Shown here: piece after piece, positions 46,544-55,012 of the stretch
How the letters are laid out: each line of letters starts with the position of its first letter
Numbering within the stretch: the first letter of the stretch is position 1
Origin: Rhizobium sp. SG_E_25_P2
GTDB lineage: Bacteria > Pseudomonadota > Alphaproteobacteria > Rhizobiales > Rhizobiaceae
Assembly: GCF_029892285.1 (NCBI RefSeq)
Contig: NZ_JARXVM010000007.1
Coordinates: forward strand, 1-64,000
Length of the DNA stretch: 64,000 bases
Direction: 5' to 3'
Notes under the pieces: generated by a model
What the model saw: the letters and a program-made list of their open reading frames with translations, nothing else
Told to the model about the DNA's origin: nothing
Database searches by the model: none
Translations under genes and position numbers: made by a program

Positions 46544-47425
46544 ATGGTCACTGCGACAGTGAACAACACGTCGGGCGTCAACTTCAACTACGGCGCTAGC
46601 AACTATCTCGACACGGTCGGCGACGGCTTCAATTCGGCCACCGGCCAGTTCGGCTATTTCAACGTGGCTCCGTCGTCCACGGGCGCTTACATCGGCGCAA
46701 CCGAATATTCGATCGCCACCGCCGACAATGACGGCGACGGCGTCTATGACGACGGCTCCGCCTGGATCGTCAACGGCAACTTCAACTATAGCCGCGGCGC
46801 CTTCACCGGCACCGTCGATTCGCTGGCCTTCGGCACCGGCCTCAGCGGCATCACCGCCGCCGGCACCGGCTATTCGTCCTCCGACGTCTCGCTCGTCTCC
46901 AGTGACGTAACGTTCACCAATCTCAACATGAGCGGCGCGGACGCGACCACCGTGCTCTACGGCCTGATGAACGGCGAAGAGGCAGCGCTGGAGACATGGC
47001 TCTCCAACAACGCCGTCACCTTCAACGGCGGCGCGGGCGCCGACGCCTATCAGGGCGGCAGCCAGGCCGACACGCTGAACGGCCTTGCCGGCGCCGACAC
47101 CCTGGCCGGCGGCGGCGGCGCGGATGCGCTGACCGGCGGCGCAGGCAATGACACCTTCGTCTTCGCCGCAGTCTCCGACAGCACCGTGAGCGCGTTTGAC
47201 ACGATCAGCGACTTCAGCGCGTCCACCCTGGGCAACAGGGACGTTCTGGATGTCAGCGCGCTCGGCCTGAGCGGCGGCTATAGCGGCTCCACCGCCGCCG
47301 CCGACAGCCTGTGGTACAGCAGCGGCAAGTTCTACGCCGACACCGATGGCGACGCTGCGGCCGACCTCGCCGTGGCGGCAACGGTTTCCGGCACACTATC
47401 CGCGAGCAATTTCGACTTCGCGTGA
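46544..47425 (+). CDS. HasA-like hemophore domain fused to RTX repeats (first of three)
   Basis: A 293-residue protein. Residues 1 to about 158 resemble the hemophore HasA: an early beta-rich part, GNFNYS with the tyrosine (about residue 82) at the place of heme ligand Tyr75, then GTVDSLAFGTGLSG, DVTFTNLNM and VLYGLMNGEEAALE, which parallel HasA segments in the same order. The His32 loop is shorter and lacks histidine. After this come RTX repeats (GGSQADTLNGLAGADTLAGG, GGADALTGGAGNDTFVF), a DTISDF segment and the tail SNFDFA for type I secretion. The ATG at 46544 is 8 nt after AGGAG; the ATG at 46538 is only 2 nt from it. An RirA-type box lies upstream and a strong terminator downstream. The HasA call is from recalled sequences. 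Confidence 0.72.
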   Translation: MVTATVNNTSGVNFNYGASNYLDTVGDGFNSATGQFGYFNVAPSSTGAYIGATEYSIATADNDGDGVYDDGSAWIVNGNFNYSRGAFTGTVDSLAFGTGLSGITAAGTGYSSSDVSLVSSDVTFTNLNMSGADATTVLYGLMNGEEAALETWLSNNAVTFNGGAGADAYQGGSQADTLNGLAGADTLAGGGGADALTGGAGNDTFVFAAVSDSTVSAFDTISDFSASTLGNRDVLDVSALGLSGGYSGSTAAADSLWYSSGKFYADTDGDAAADLAVAATVSGTLSASNFDFA

Positions 47426-47439
47426 GTTGGCTACGAACA

Positions 47440-47471
47440 GAGGCGCGGGATTTCCCGCGCCTCACTTTTTT
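47440..47471 (+). terminator. Intrinsic terminator inside the HasA-RTX cluster
   Basis: GAGGCGCGGG-attt-CCCGCGCCTC (10-bp stem) followed by ACTTTTTTC, 14 bp after the first HasA-RTX gene. It would make the first gene the most abundant transcript unless read-through feeds the other two. Confidence 0.9.
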
Positions 47472-47512
47472 CAATTGCATTCAAGACGTCTACAGACGCA
47501 TGGGAGTTTCCG

Positions 47513-49945
47513 ATGGCCATCATCGCCGAAGGCGCCAATTTCAGCATTAGCACAGACGACGACATGATCTGGGGAGAAACGCTCGCCGCAGGCACGGTCC
47601 TTTCGTTGACGGTGACAGCGGACTTCGCTCTCGGCGCGCTCATCATCGCCGGGAATTCTGGCGCCACAGGCGCTGCCGTCGGCAACAGCTTCAGCTATGT
47701 CTACAATGGACAGACCTACACCTACGAAGAAGTCGTCAACGCCGGTTATCTTGCGCTAAATGGCGAAACTTCGGTAACGATCCAGCTCATCGTTGAAGAA
47801 GACTTCGACCTGTCGTCTCTCGACGCGCTCAATTTAACCCTCACGGTCGCCGATACCACATTCGAGATTGTTGAGGATGCGAGCTTTGATATCACCGTCA
47901 ACGAAGCGCCCGAGGATATTGCCCTCTCCGCCTCCTCCGTGGATGAAACCGCCGCAATCGACACGATCATCGGCGCCCTTTCCGCCACCGATGCCGAAGG
48001 CGATGCGCTGACCTATACGCTTGAAGACGACGCCAATGGTCTGTTCAAGCTGGTGACGACCAATGGCGTGACCTCCGTGGCGCTCAATGGCAGCCTGGAA
48101 GACTCCGACGCTACATCCTATGACATTGTCGTCAACGTGTCGGACGGCGAAAACAATGTTGAGCAGACCTTCACGATCGACGTCGCCCAGAACACCGCCC
48201 CCACCGACATCGCCATTTCCAACGCCACGATGAAGGAATCCGCCCGCGTCGGCTTCGTGGTTGGCACGCTTTCGGCCACCGACGCCGAGGGCGATGCGAT
48301 CACCTGGTCGCTGGAAAGCGGCCAGGGCGACAATGATGACAAATTCAGCCTGGTCGAAAATGACGACGGAACGGTCAGCGTCGTGCTCAAGTCGACGTTG
48401 GATGTGGAACTCCCCGGTGAAACCTACGATCTGGTGGTGACGGCAACGGATTCCAACGGCGCAGCGACCACCGAGACCATCACAATCACCGCTGAAGACG
48501 AATATTTCAAGCTCAGCTCCTCGCCGACCGGCTATAACTATCTCTCCGTCACCGAAGCGGCGGAGAAAGGCCAGGAACTCGGCTATGTGATGAAGTTCGA
48601 CGCCTCCTTCGTCCCGGTCAGCGCCGAACTCACTGATGACGCCGATGGCGCCTTCTCGCTCAAGACCCGCGTGGTCGATGGCGAGACCCGCTATTATCTC
48701 GTCACCAACACGGCGCTCGATTACGAAAAGCAGGACAGCTATTCCGTCACCATCGAAGTCGCGAACGCCGAAGGCGAGACCCAGGAAAAGACCTTCGAAG
48801 TGCAGGTGCTCGACGCTGCAGAGACGGGCGACACCGCGCGCGGCAACATCACCATCGACGCCAATACGCTCACTGCCAGCGAAAATGGCGGTGTCAACTG
48901 GAACACCTATCTCGACGATTACTGGGCTGATCTGGGTTACGCGATCCCGAACTTCTCTCCCTCCGGCACCGGCGGGAGCCTCGAAAATGCCTCGTCGGCC
49001 TTCTATTACAGCAATGGCGTCTCGGCGCTCTCCATGGAGGGAGAGCTGGCCTATATCTGGAACGACCCTGTAACCGGCGAGGATGTGCATGTCGTGGCCG
49101 GCACGATTACCGATCTCGTCTTCGGCGAAGGGTCCTACACCGACGGCGTGACCGACGCTGAAGTGTCGATCAGCGGCCTCGACCTCGAAAGCGGCACGAC
49201 GCCGGACAATCGCCTCTCCGGCGAGGTCAATCTCGTCGCCTCCGCCTTCATGCACGGCCCCGACGAGGCGACGCCGGCGGAATTCGCCTATGTCAAGGCG
49301 CTGCTCGCCTCCTACGCCCAGACCTTCCTCGGCTCCTCGGGCGCCGACACCTATACCGGCACGATCTTCGGCGACACGGTGAAGGGCAATGGCGGCAATG
49401 ACACGTTCAAGGGCGGCGCCGGCAATGACGCGCTGACCGGCGGCGCCGGCGACGACAAGCTCTACGGCCAGACGGGCGTCGACAAACTGAACGGCGGCGC
49501 GGGCGGCGATCTCCTGCAGGGCGCGGCGGGCAATGACACGCTCGCAGGCGGCGCCGGCAACGACACGCTGCAGGGCGGCGATGGCGTCGACCAACTGACC
49601 GGCGGCGCGGGCGCCGACAAGCTCACCGGCGGCAAGGGCGCGGATATGTTCATCTTCTCCGCCGTCTCGGACTCCGCCGGCAAGACCTATGACACGATCT
49701 ACGACTTCGCCGCCGCTGACACGATCGACCTCTCGGCCATCGACGCCAACAGCAAGAAGAACGGCAACCAGGCCTTCTCCTTCATCGGCAATGAGGACTT
49801 CTCGAACCACGCCGGCGAGTTGCGCTTCGAAAAGGTCAAGGGCGACACGATCATCGAAGCCGACCGCAATGGCGACGGCAAGGCCGACTTCATCCTGCAC
49901 TTGGATGACGCCATGACCATGAAGGCGGCCTATTTCGACCTTTGA
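47513..49945 (+). CDS. Large RTX protein with cadherin-like domains and an internal HasA-like domain
   Basis: An 810-residue secreted-type protein in four parts. Residues 1 to about 130 are beta-rich and unrecognised. About 130-440 are three cadherin-like repeats (ALSATDAEGDALTYTLED, TLSATDAEGDAITWSLES, then a diverged one). About 443-605 resemble HasA: WNTYLDDYWADLGYAI like the HasA DYLGQW start, then GELAYIW with a tyrosine in the ligand position, HVVAGTITDLVFGEG and AEVSISGLDLESG. About 606-710 are RTX repeats (GNGGNDTFKGGAGNDALTGG), ending in a peptidase M10 C-type tail and AAYFDL. Probably a longer, surface-reaching hemophore or adhesin. RBS GGGAG before ATG. Second of three tandem genes. 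Confidence 0.7.
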   Translation: MAIIAEGANFSISTDDDMIWGETLAAGTVLSLTVTADFALGALIIAGNSGATGAAVGNSFSYVYNGQTYTYEEVVNAGYLALNGETSVTIQLIVEEDFDLSSLDALNLTLTVADTTFEIVEDASFDITVNEAPEDIALSASSVDETAAIDTIIGALSATDAEGDALTYTLEDDANGLFKLVTTNGVTSVALNGSLEDSDATSYDIVVNVSDGENNVEQTFTIDVAQNTAPTDIAISNATMKESARVGFVVGTLSATDAEGDAITWSLESGQGDNDDKFSLVENDDGTVSVVLKSTLDVELPGETYDLVVTATDSNGAATTETITITAEDEYFKLSSSPTGYNYLSVTEAAEKGQELGYVMKFDASFVPVSAELTDDADGAFSLKTRVVDGETRYYLVTNTALDYEKQDSYSVTIEVANAEGETQEKTFEVQVLDAAETGDTARGNITIDANTLTASENGGVNWNTYLDDYWADLGYAIPNFSPSGTGGSLENASSAFYYSNGVSALSMEGELAYIWNDPVTGEDVHVVAGTITDLVFGEGSYTDGVTDAEVSISGLDLESGTTPDNRLSGEVNLVASAFMHGPDEATPAEFAYVKALLASYAQTFLGSSGADTYTGTIFGDTVKGNGGNDTFKGGAGNDALTGGAGDDKLYGQTGVDKLNGGAGGDLLQGAAGNDTLAGGAGNDTLQGGDGVDQLTGGAGADKLTGGKGADMFIFSAVSDSAGKTYDTIYDFAAADTIDLSAIDANSKKNGNQAFSFIGNEDFSNHAGELRFEKVKGDTIIEADRNGDGKADFILHLDDAMTMKAAYFDL

Positions 49946-50009
49946 TCCCAACACGACCCGGCGGCGGGCCGCGCCCGCCGCCCAACAATCCTGATCAGGA
50001 GACGAGATC

Positions 50010-50996
50010 ATGGCGATTGCCATCACGGTCGGCTCATCCGCCGGCGTCAATGTGAATGTCGGATCGAGCGGCTATTTTTCCACGCTGCCGGCGATGTTCG
50101 ATCTGCAGAACATGAATTTCGGCTATTTCTACAACAATATGAACAGCGCCTCGGAATATGGCCTGGCCGAAACCAAGGAAGACACGGCCTTTACCGGCGG
50201 CGCGGCGATGAAGGCCACCGGCAATCTCAGCTACAGTCTCACCACGCATAACGTGACCGGACGGCTGGACACGGTCGCCTTCGGCGCCGAACTCGAGGGC
50301 GTGACCGCCGGCTATGGCACGACTTCCACCAAGATGAGCCTCGGGACCACCGATCTCACCTTCAAGAATCTCGGCCTCGACGCCGCTGACGGCGACGCCG
50401 TGCATGAGATTCTCTACGGCCTGATGACCGGCGACGCTTCCGACTTTCTCGCTTATCTCAAGACCCAATCCGTCAACTTTACCGGCGGCGCCGGGTCCGA
50501 CAGCTATCAGGGCGGCGGCAAGGCCGATACGCTGTCCGGCTTGGGCGGCAAGGACACGCTGATCGGCGGCGGCGGCAACGACACGCTGATCGGCGGCGTG
50601 GGCGCCGATCAGCTGACAGGCGGCGCCGGCAAGGATAGCCTCACAGGCGGCGGCGGCGCGGACAACCTGACCGGCGGCGCAGGCGCCGACAGCTTCGTGT
50701 TCAAGGCGCTGAGCGACTCGCGCGGCGCGTCATTCGACACGATCACCGACTTCTCGGCTTCATCAGGCGATCGGATCAATCTTTCGGCCATCGACGCAAA
50801 TTCCACCAGCGCCAAGAACCAGAGCTTCGATTTCATCGGCACAGCGGCGTTTTCCGGCGACGCCGGCGAATTGCGCACTGTGAAATCCTCGACGGGCACG
50901 GATGTCTATGCCGACACGAATGGCGACAAGACTGCCGATTTCGCCCTGCATTTCGACGATTCCCTGACGCTCAAGGCCTCATATTTCGATCTGTGA
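50010..50996 (+). CDS. HasA-like hemophore domain fused to RTX repeats (third of three)
   Basis: A 328-residue protein with the clearest HasA similarity. Residues 1-158: GNLSYSL places a tyrosine at position 75, the same number as HasA heme ligand Tyr75; TTHNVTGRLDTVAFGAELEG follows with His80 near HasA His83; then DLTFKNLGLD and AVHEILYGLMTGDASDF match HasA VVHQVVYGLMSGD. The position of HasA His32 (FGDVNH) reads FGYFYN, with no histidine. RTX repeats (GLGGKDTLIGGGGNDTLIGG onward) occupy about 160-235, then a DTITDF segment and the ending ASYFDL. RBS AGGAG with 8-nt spacing. It lies 64 bp after the second gene, with no terminator between. Confidence 0.75.
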   Translation: MAIAITVGSSAGVNVNVGSSGYFSTLPAMFDLQNMNFGYFYNNMNSASEYGLAETKEDTAFTGGAAMKATGNLSYSLTTHNVTGRLDTVAFGAELEGVTAGYGTTSTKMSLGTTDLTFKNLGLDAADGDAVHEILYGLMTGDASDFLAYLKTQSVNFTGGAGSDSYQGGGKADTLSGLGGKDTLIGGGGNDTLIGGVGADQLTGGAGKDSLTGGGGADNLTGGAGADSFVFKALSDSRGASFDTITDFSASSGDRINLSAIDANSTSAKNQSFDFIGTAAFSGDAGELRTVKSSTGTDVYADTNGDKTADFALHFDDSLTLKASYFDL

Positions 50997-51030
50997 TCCA
51001 CACTTTGTCCGGGCGCTCTCTTCCGGACAT

Positions 51031-51083
51031 GACGACCGCCTCTTGCCCCCTGCCAGACGTCTCGCGGCGGTCGTCACTTTTCT
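51031..51083 (+). terminator. Stem-loop after the HasA-RTX cluster
   Basis: GACGACCGCC and GGCGGTCGTC form a perfect 10-bp stem around a 25-nt loop, followed by ACTTTTCTC. A smaller GTCCGG/CCGGAC hairpin precedes it. A likely terminator between convergent genes. Confidence 0.55.
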
Positions 51084-51095
51084 CCCGCCACGGCT

Positions 51096-52004
51096 TCAGA
51101 CGCCGCCCGAAAACGTGTCGCAGGCGCTCATCTTGCCGCTGTCGAAACCGCGTCGGAACCATTTGGCGCGCTGCGCCGACGTGCCATGGGTGAAACTGTC
51201 GGGCACGACATAACCCTGCGCCTGTCTCTGCAGCGCGTCGTCGCCGATCTGATGAGCGGCGTTGAGCGCCTCGTCGATGTCTCCGGCTTCGAGCAGCCCG
51301 CGCTGATCGGTGAATCTGGCCCAGATGCCGGCGAAGCAATCCGCCTGCAATTCGACCCGGACCGACATGGCGTTGGCTTCCGTCTCGCTCATCGACTGGC
51401 GGGCGCGGTTGAATTTTGGCAGCACGCCAATCAGATTCTGCACGTGATGGCCGACTTCATGGGCGATGACATAGGCCTGGGCGAAATCGCCCGACGCGCC
51501 GAACCGGTCCGACATTTCCCGGAAGAAATCGGTGTCGAGATAGACCTTCTGGTCCGGCGGGCAATAGAATGGTCCGGTGGCGGAACTGGCCGCGCCGCAA
51601 GCCGATGGGAACGAGCCTGAATAGAGCACGAGGCGCGGCTCGGTATATTGCCGGCCAGCGGCGGCGAAAATGCCGTTCCAGGCGTCCTCGGTCTCGGCGA
51701 GCACCGTGCCGACAAAGGCCTTCATCTCGTCATTGGCGCCCGGTTGCGCGCTCTGGCTGTCGCTATAGCTGGAACTGGAGGTCTGGCTGGAGCCGCCGCC
51801 GAGCAATTGGCCGACATCGACGCCCATGAAATGCAGAATGACGATGACGATGACGAAAAACACCACCGAACCGATCGAGCCGCCTCGACCGATGGGCAGA
51901 TTGATCCCGCGACGGCCGCCGAACGGATCGCCGCCCGGACCGCCGGAATTCTGGCCGCGATGATCCTCGATATTGTCAGACTGACGGCGACCTTTCCATT
52001 CCAT
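51096..52004 (-). CDS. Neutral zinc metallopeptidase (YpfJ family)
   Basis: A 302-residue protein of the PF04228 family. A charged, glycine-rich cytoplasmic start (QNSGGPGGDPFGGRRG) is followed by one membrane anchor (about 45-61), a Ser/Gln linker, then the catalytic domain with the zinc motif AHEVGHHVQN (His182, Glu183, His186) and downstream VELQADCFAGIWA, which supplies a further ligand. The RGINLPIGRGGSIG start is typical. Physiological substrate is unknown. The ATG at 52004 has AAGGGG seven bases upstream. Convergent with the HasA-RTX genes. Confidence 0.93.
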   Translation of the reverse strand: MEWKGRRQSDNIEDHRGQNSGGPGGDPFGGRRGINLPIGRGGSIGSVVFFVIVIVILHFMGVDVGQLLGGGSSQTSSSSYSDSQSAQPGANDEMKAFVGTVLAETEDAWNGIFAAAGRQYTEPRLVLYSGSFPSACGAASSATGPFYCPPDQKVYLDTDFFREMSDRFGASGDFAQAYVIAHEVGHHVQNLIGVLPKFNRARQSMSETEANAMSVRVELQADCFAGIWARFTDQRGLLEAGDIDEALNAAHQIGDDALQRQAQGYVVPDSFTHGTSAQRAKWFRRGFDSGKMSACDTFSGGV

Positions 52005-52087
52005 GCGTAACCCCTTGCAGACCTTGCTGAACCCTCGCATGGAATGCGCCGCTGTTCAATCGGTTCCCCGACGGCGAACGGTCTCCG

Positions 52088-53401
52088 TCAAAGATCGAAA
52101 TTCGCCGCGACGGGATCGTGGCCGTTGGCCAGCCGGACCCGAAAATCGGCGAGTTTGTCGCCATCGAGATCCGCCTCGACGAAAACCACGTCAGCTTGAC
52201 GCCGAAGACGGATTTCGCCGGAATCGCCACTGAAGCCCTTGTCTCCGACGAATGTCAGATCGCGATCGATGTCTGAACCGAACGCGGTGAAGTCCAATAC
52301 GTCCCGCGTTCCGAAATCGGTGATTATGTCGGCGGCGGCCATCTTGGCCGACGACCCCGAGGCCTTGAAAACAAAAATATCCGCCCCGCTTCCGCCGGAA
52401 AGCCTGTCCTGGCCGCGTCCGCCCTGCAGCGTATCGCCGCCGCCAAGCCCGCTCAGCGTGTTGGCCAGACCATTGCCGATGAGAATATCGGCCTTGGACC
52501 CGCCGGTCGCCTTTTCAATCGAGACGCCATTGGCGATGGTGTAGCCGCCGGTGAGCGTTTCGGAGGTGGACACCCAGCCGCCGCCGCCGATTTCCGCCTT
52601 CAGCGTCGCCGCCCGGAGATCGATTTTCGCGCGGCTTGATCCGACATAACGGATTTCATCGACGCCGCCCGTATCCCAGATCGTCGTATAGCCATTGTTG
52701 AAATCCACGTCATCGCTGAAGCGGTAGACGGTGTCGGCGGCGTTATGCGCGGTCTTCCCATACATATATTGAAGAGCGGCGATATCGATCGCGCCGAAGG
52801 ACCCCGGCTGCGCGTTCAATTCCGCGCCGACATCCACCGCGACCGTGAATGGATTGTCTTCGCCGAGATAGGGTGTGGTGTAGCCCATGACGGTGGAGAT
52901 CTGCGAGTTGATCTCACCGGTTCCATGGCTGGCGGGATCGTCGACGCCGGGCATGGCGGGGCCCGTTTCCGTATCATGAGGATGCTTGAAGCCGAGCGCA
53001 TGCCCGAACTCATGGATCCAGGTGAGGGAAAACGTGCCGAGTTTCACCGCGTCGGCAGCCCCCGCGACATCGCTGTTGATGCCGACGCTGGAGGTAACCG
53101 AGGTGGCGCCGGGCCCCGGCACGCCAGACTCGCCGCCGCCGCCCTCAAACAGCAGGAAATTGATGTTGCCGGACGATGCGACTTCGGTGAAACGCAGTTT
53201 GGTGAAGCTTTCGACATTGTCGAGGATCTGCCGGTAGAACGGCTTCCAATCGCCCTCGTCCATATCCGGGACACCGTTCGAATTGATGTCGCTGGCCCCG
53301 AAACTATAGGTCAGCTTGGTCTTGCTCCACGCCGCGCCGTTGAGCAGTCCGTCAATGACAGCGTTTCCGGATAGGGCGACGACTTTGTAGGGATCCGCCA
53401 T
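52088..53401 (-). CDS. Serralysin-like secreted metalloprotease (M10B) with RTX repeats
   Basis: A 437-residue metzincin. The catalytic zinc motif is TWIHEFGHALGFKHPH (His130, Glu131, His134, His140), and the Met-turn is STVMGYT (Met172) with a downstream tyrosine. AAIDIAALQYMYG is the usual serralysin segment after it. RTX repeats (ANTLSGLGGGDTLQGGRGQD) begin at about 305, followed by a peptidase M10 C-terminal domain and ANFDL. No Sec signal and no long propeptide, so type I secretion is expected. It shares its last 75 residues in pattern with the HasA-RTX proteins, suggesting a common exporter. Serralysins can degrade hemoproteins. Confidence 0.92.
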   Translation of the reverse strand: MADPYKVVALSGNAVIDGLLNGAAWSKTKLTYSFGASDINSNGVPDMDEGDWKPFYRQILDNVESFTKLRFTEVASSGNINFLLFEGGGGESGVPGPGATSVTSSVGINSDVAGAADAVKLGTFSLTWIHEFGHALGFKHPHDTETGPAMPGVDDPASHGTGEINSQISTVMGYTTPYLGEDNPFTVAVDVGAELNAQPGSFGAIDIAALQYMYGKTAHNAADTVYRFSDDVDFNNGYTTIWDTGGVDEIRYVGSSRAKIDLRAATLKAEIGGGGWVSTSETLTGGYTIANGVSIEKATGGSKADILIGNGLANTLSGLGGGDTLQGGRGQDRLSGGSGADIFVFKASGSSAKMAAADIITDFGTRDVLDFTAFGSDIDRDLTFVGDKGFSGDSGEIRLRRQADVVFVEADLDGDKLADFRVRLANGHDPVAANFDL

Positions 53402-53536
53402 CTTCCGTCACTCCTGAACATCGGCCCTCGAGGACCGCAGCGCTGCCGCTTGCTTTGCATGACATCAAACAATCTTGACCGACATAGCATGCGGCAGGGG
53501 CGCATCCAAGCAACCTCCAGCCGAGTTTCCGAATGT

Positions 53537-54085
53537 TCAACGGATGCGCGGCAGGCCTGACGTCACACCTTCGGATTTAATCGTCCTCAGCGTCCCGCGC
53601 CTGCCCGTCCATTTCTGCGCGAGGTGAAACAGCAGCCAGGGTCCGAACACCAGCGCCGCCAGTGAAACAAGTTGACCGGGCGTGCTGCCCTCGATCAGCG
53701 CGCGGTTCATGATGCGGTAAGGCGCGAAGGTGAAGCCGCCGGCGATGACGATGCCGCCGACATAGATCTGCGTCATCGCCAACCGATGGGCGCGGATGTT
53801 GCCGCGCATCGCCGCCCGCACCGCGTAGCAACATCCGACGATGGTCAGAAGCGACAGGATGTGGATCGGGCTGAAGCCCCGCCACATATTCAATTCGTGA
53901 ATGAACAGGCTCGACACCGACGTGGCGATCATCAGCGCAAACCAGATCCGGCCGAGAATACGATGCGCAAGCGTGCCCTTTCGTCTCCACAGAAGAAGGA
54001 AGGCGCCGATCACGGCCGAAGGCAGCACGGTCGCGACATGGATCTGAACGGCAAGGGGAGCAGCGAGAAGCGGTTCTAGCGTCAT
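53537..54085 (-). CDS. DUF2306-type membrane protein
   Basis: A 182-residue membrane protein with about five hydrophobic segments. Features seen in DUF2306 proteins are HVATVLPSAVIGAFLLLWRR, the following KGTLAHRILGRIWFALM, and the conserved NIRAHRLAMTQIYVGGIVIA. Function unknown. The ATG at 54085 has GAGGT seven bases upstream; the frame extends to 54214 but without a site. It is divergent from a LytTR regulator gene (87-bp gap), and DUF2306 or similar small membrane genes often sit beside their LytTR regulator. Confidence 0.8.
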   Translation of the reverse strand: MTLEPLLAAPLAVQIHVATVLPSAVIGAFLLLWRRKGTLAHRILGRIWFALMIATSVSSLFIHELNMWRGFSPIHILSLLTIVGCCYAVRAAMRGNIRAHRLAMTQIYVGGIVIAGGFTFAPYRIMNRALIEGSTPGQLVSLAALVFGPWLLFHLAQKWTGRRGTLRTIKSEGVTSGLPRIR

Positions 54086-54172
54086 GGGAAAGACCTCGAT
54101 TGAATTTCGTTCCGTTCTTCGGCAGAAGAGGAAAATCGAGAAGCTGAACTGCGTGAAGGTGGAGAAAACTTC

Positions 54173-55006
54173 GTGAGTGACGGGGAGCCGCAATCCACGC
54201 TTCGTGAACTGCACGCCACCCTGTTGTCGCCGCGTTACTGGCTGACCGTGGGCATCGTTGTGCTCGTCTTCTGGATCACCGGTCCGTTCGGCACGCTGGA
54301 GGCGATGGGCGCTGTCAAGCGGCTGGCCTTCTGGCTTCTCCTGCAGGGCGCCGCCTTCGCGATCGCCACCATCGCCTCCGCCGTCGCCGACCGGGCGCTG
54401 GCCGGCCTGCTGAAAAACAAGCTCGCACGGATGATGATCGGCTCAGCGCTCGCCGCTGCGCCGATCGGCGCCTGGATCGTCGTTCTGCAGGCAGGATTGA
54501 TGGGCGATCCCGTCACCCTGGACGAATTCATCCAGCAAACGGCGGTGTCGCTGCCCCTTTGCATTCTCTTTTGTCTGCTGATCTATCTCACCGCGAGCTG
54601 GACCGAGTCAGCCCCGATTCAGCCGACGGAACAGTCATCGCCAACAGCCCCTCCGCCCAACGAAGCCGTAAACTCCGAGCCCCAGGAACCGCCGGCGATC
54701 CTGGCGCGGCTGAAGCCGGAGACGCGGGGGCGGCTGCTCAGGCTGTCGGTGCAGGATCATTATACGGAAGTGGTGACCAGCCGCGGCCGCGACCTGATCC
54801 TGCTGCGCTTCTCCGACGCCATCAAGGAGACGGGCGCGACGCCCGGACTGCGGGTGCATCGCTCGCATTGGGTGGCAGACGACATCGTCCGCCGCCTGTC
54901 ACGCGGACCAAACCGGCTGGTGCTGGAACTGGCGGATGGCTCGGAAATTCCGGTCAGCCGGACCTATGCGGCTGAAGTCCGCGACCGGTTCGGCGATCGC
55001 GGTTGA
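54173..55006 (+). CDS. LytTR-family regulator with N-terminal membrane domain
   Basis: A 277-residue protein. Residues about 20-145 hold four hydrophobic segments (for example YWLTVGIVVLVFWITGPFG). A proline-rich linker (about 150-180) leads to a LytTR DNA-binding domain: LLRLSVQDHYTEVVTSRGRD, LLRFSDAI, then GLRVHRSHWVADDIV and GSEIPVSRTYAAEVR. Membrane-bound LytTR proteins typically control an adjacent gene, here the divergent DUF2306 gene. Starts at GTG with GGAG nine bases upstream. Ends 6 bp from the convergent GST gene. Confidence 0.88.
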   Translation: MSDGEPQSTLRELHATLLSPRYWLTVGIVVLVFWITGPFGTLEAMGAVKRLAFWLLLQGAAFAIATIASAVADRALAGLLKNKLARMMIGSALAAAPIGAWIVVLQAGLMGDPVTLDEFIQQTAVSLPLCILFCLLIYLTASWTESAPIQPTEQSSPTAPPPNEAVNSEPQEPPAILARLKPETRGRLLRLSVQDHYTEVVTSRGRDLILLRFSDAIKETGATPGLRVHRSHWVADDIVRRLSRGPNRLVLELADGSEIPVSRTYAAEVRDRFGDRG

Positions 55007-55012
55007 CGTTTC

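Noticed and set aside
46414-46599. Short frame in the leader of the HasA-RTX gene
   Set aside because: Out of frame with the gene, overlaps its start and shows no coding character.
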